Assembly (NCBI RefSeq): GCF_946892675.1
Contig: NZ_CAMPOV010000002.1
Span: 558,001-622,000 of the forward strand
Length of the DNA: 64,000 nucleotides
Reading direction: 5' to 3'
From: Arthrobacter sp. Marseille-P9274
Lineage (GTDB): Bacteria; Actinomycetota; Actinomycetes; Actinomycetales; Micrococcaceae
The translations under genes were made by a program, and so were the position numbers. Positions 62,429 to 64,000 of this stretch are shown here, piece after piece; position 1 is the stretch's first letter; every line of letters starts with the position of its first letter. The notes under the pieces were generated by a model. That model was given only the letters and a program-made list of their open reading frames with translations. It made no database searches and was not told the DNA's origin.

Positions 62429-64000
62429 ATGGCGATCGAGATCAACGGCGAACCGTACGCCAACACACCCCGGCCCGGCCAGTGCCTGCGCACCTTCCTG
62501 CGCGCGGAGGGCATGCTCGGCGTAAAAAAGGGGTGCGACGGCGGTGACTGCGGTGCGTGCACCGTGCATGTCGACGGCGAACCCGTGCACAGCTGCATCT
62601 ACCCCGCCGTGCGCGCCGAGGGCCGGTCCGTCACGACGATCGAGGGCTTGGCCGGCGAGGACGGGCTGCACCCGATGCAGCAGCAATTCCTCGACGCCCA
62701 GGGCTTCCAGTGCGGGTTCTGCTCCGCAGGGATGATCATGACCGCGGCGACGTTCAGCGAGGAGCAGAAGCAGAATCTGCCGCGCAACCTGAAGGGCAAC
62801 CTCTGCCGCTGCACCGGCTACCGGGCCATCGAGGACGCCGTCCTGGGCCGCGACGGCGGCAGCTGCTCCCATCCGGCGGACGGGGACTGCGCGCTGGATG
62901 CCCCGGCAGGAGCCGGGACTGCGGAAGGCGCCGGGCGAGCCAAAGCACCCCGCGCCGTCGGTGCGGACACCCCCGCCCCCGCCGGCCCCGCCGTCGTTAC
63001 CGGCACCGCGCGTTACACTCTGGACGTCCCGGCGGAGCAGCTGCTCGCGCTGCTGCACCTTAAGCTGGCCCGCTCGCCGCACGCGCACGCCCGGATCCGT
63101 GGCATCAGGACCGAGGCGGCACTGGCGGTGCCCGGCGTCGTCGCCGTCTTCACACACGAGGACGCACCCGTGCAGCCGTTCTCCACCGCCCAGCACGAAC
63201 TGTATGCGGACGACCCGGACGACACCCGCGTGCTGGACGACGTGGTCCGGTTCAAGGGGCAGCGGGTCGCCGCCGTCGTCGCCGATTCCGTCGCCGCTGC
63301 CGAGGCCGGAGTGCGCGCGCTCGAGGTGGACTATGAGCTGCTGCCCGCGGTCTTCGATCCGGCCGCCGCGCTGGCGCCGGGTGCGCCGCTGCTGCATGCG
63401 GACAAGCCGGCGGAGTCGCGCATCGCCGTGCCCGAGCGCAACATCGTGGCCGAAGTGCACACCGAGATCGGCGATATCTCCGCAGCCTTGGCCGCCGCGG
63501 ACGCGGTCCACGAGGAAACCTACCGGACCCACCGCGTGCAGCACGTGGCGCTGGAGACGCACGCGGCCATCGCGTGGACCGGACCGGACGGCTCACTGGC
63601 GGTGCGTTCCTCCACCCAGGTGCCGTTCCTGGTCCGCCGCACGCTCGCGCGGATCTTCGCCCTGGACGAGGACCGGGTCCGGGTCACCGCCGGACGGGTC
63701 GGCGGCGGATTCGGCGGGAAGCAGGAGGTTCTGACCGAGGACATTGTGGCCCTGGCCGCGCTGAGGCTGGGCCGGCCGGTGCAGCTGGAACTGACCCGCA
63801 GCGAGCAGTTCACCGCCACCACCACACGGCATCCGTTCAGCATCGCCGTGCGCGCCGCCGCCCGGAAGGACGGCACGCTCACCGCGCTGGCGGTCGACGT
63901 CACCACGGATACCGGGGCATATGGCAACCACGCGCCGGGCGTGATGTTCCACGGTTGCAGCGAATCCATCGCGGTCTACCGGTGCGCCGCGAAGAAAGTG
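62429..64000 (+). CDS. Xanthine dehydrogenase, fused [2Fe-2S] and molybdenum subunits (3' end outside window)
   Basis: Open frame from ATG 62429 (AAAGGAG upstream) to the window end, 524 codons seen. Residues 1-135 are a small subunit with the plant-type cluster Cys36, 41, 44 and 56 (GCDGGDCGACTVHVDG) and second cluster Cys95, 98, 126 and 128 (CGFCSAGM, CRCTGY). After an Ala/Pro-rich linker of about 45 residues the molybdenum domain begins near residue 185 (TGTARYTLDVPAEQLLALLH, FKGQRVAAVVADSV, VGGGFGGK). The domain order is iron-sulfur then Mo, with FAD on a separate chain, unlike the iron-sulfur-FAD-Mo order of eukaryotic enzymes. Confidence 0.92.
   Translation, partial: MAIEINGEPYANTPRPGQCLRTFLRAEGMLGVKKGCDGGDCGACTVHVDGEPVHSCIYPAVRAEGRSVTTIEGLAGEDGLHPMQQQFLDAQGFQCGFCSAGMIMTAATFSEEQKQNLPRNLKGNLCRCTGYRAIEDAVLGRDGGSCSHPADGDCALDAPAGAGTAEGAGRAKAPRAVGADTPAPAGPAVVTGTARYTLDVPAEQLLALLHLKLARSPHAHARIRGIRTEAALAVPGVVAVFTHEDAPVQPFSTAQHELYADDPDDTRVLDDVVRFKGQRVAAVVADSVAAAEAGVRALEVDYELLPAVFDPAAALAPGAPLLHADKPAESRIAVPERNIVAEVHTEIGDISAALAAADAVHEETYRTHRVQHVALETHAAIAWTGPDGSLAVRSSTQVPFLVRRTLARIFALDEDRVRVTAGRVGGGFGGKQEVLTEDIVALAALRLGRPVQLELTRSEQFTATTTRHPFSIAVRAAARKDGTLTALAVDVTTDTGAYGNHAPGVMFHGCSESIAVYRCAAKKV

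Overview
The window is about 65-70% GC, densely coded, with many GTG starts, ATGA stop/start overlaps and Micrococcaceae-type gene families. I read it as a chromosome segment of an Arthrobacter-like actinobacterium (Arthrobacter/Paenarthrobacter/Pseudarthrobacter group). That placement comes from protein resemblance and composition, not from a search.

Layout. 1-1.5 kb: 3' part of a LysP-like amino acid permease. 1.7-7.7 kb: a zinc-starvation locus. Three TGAGAA-N3-TTCTCA type operators sit between a leftward AztC-AztA-AztB zinc importer, followed by a frame-broken Zur gene, and a rightward operon of a P-loop-less CobW-like protein, a zinc-free L36 ribosomal protein (frame-broken) and the AztD zinc chaperone. 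7.7-10 kb: a decayed accessory stretch with gene fragments. 10-18.7 kb: sulfatase, nitrate/sulfonate-type ABC transporter, amidohydrolase, TetR and the sulfatase-maturing FGE. 18.9-27.4 kb: an amine/amide catabolic block with a kinase-aminotransferase fusion, SDR, APC permease, a second amidohydrolase, an MFS protein and a TetR regulator. 27.8-32.1 kb: amidase, a two-gene membrane pair (DUF5058 type) and a double Lrp/AsnC regulator.

32.3-38.2 kb is the most unusual part. Five copies of a roughly 24-bp dif-like motif, all in the same orientation, lie between small gene sets: HD-domain protein plus GlxA-type regulator; a lone GNAT acetyltransferase; and a MerR/cupin/alcohol dehydrogenase/acetyltransferase set ending in an SDR fragment whose stop codon falls inside the motif. 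Two more copies flank the decayed stretch at 7.8 and 9.65 kb. The geometry (8-bp arm ending TAA, 6-bp spacer, arm starting ATATG) resembles XerC/XerD recombination sites, so these may be mobile gene modules.

38.3-43.2 kb: catalase-peroxidase, MarR plus MFS exporter, and a Bcp peroxiredoxin. 43.2-64 kb: a purine-to-glyoxylate regulon. Leftward genes are allantoinase, glycerate kinase, glyoxylate carboligase, tartronate semialdehyde reductase and hydroxypyruvate isomerase, then AllE, a DUF6986 protein, malate synthase and malic enzyme. Rightward genes are an IclR regulator, guanine deaminase, a purine permease, XdhC, and the FAD and fused [2Fe-2S]-molybdenum parts of xanthine dehydrogenase, which runs off the window. 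IclR-like boxes flank a 17-bp-spaced promoter ahead of hyi and recur between the malic enzyme and the iclR gene. A bifunctional penicillin-binding protein gene is embedded between the two leftward blocks.

Several small genes between 1.7 and 10 kb carry one-base length changes, mostly in C or G runs. These could be true decay or homopolymer errors in the assembly, and I flag them as such.
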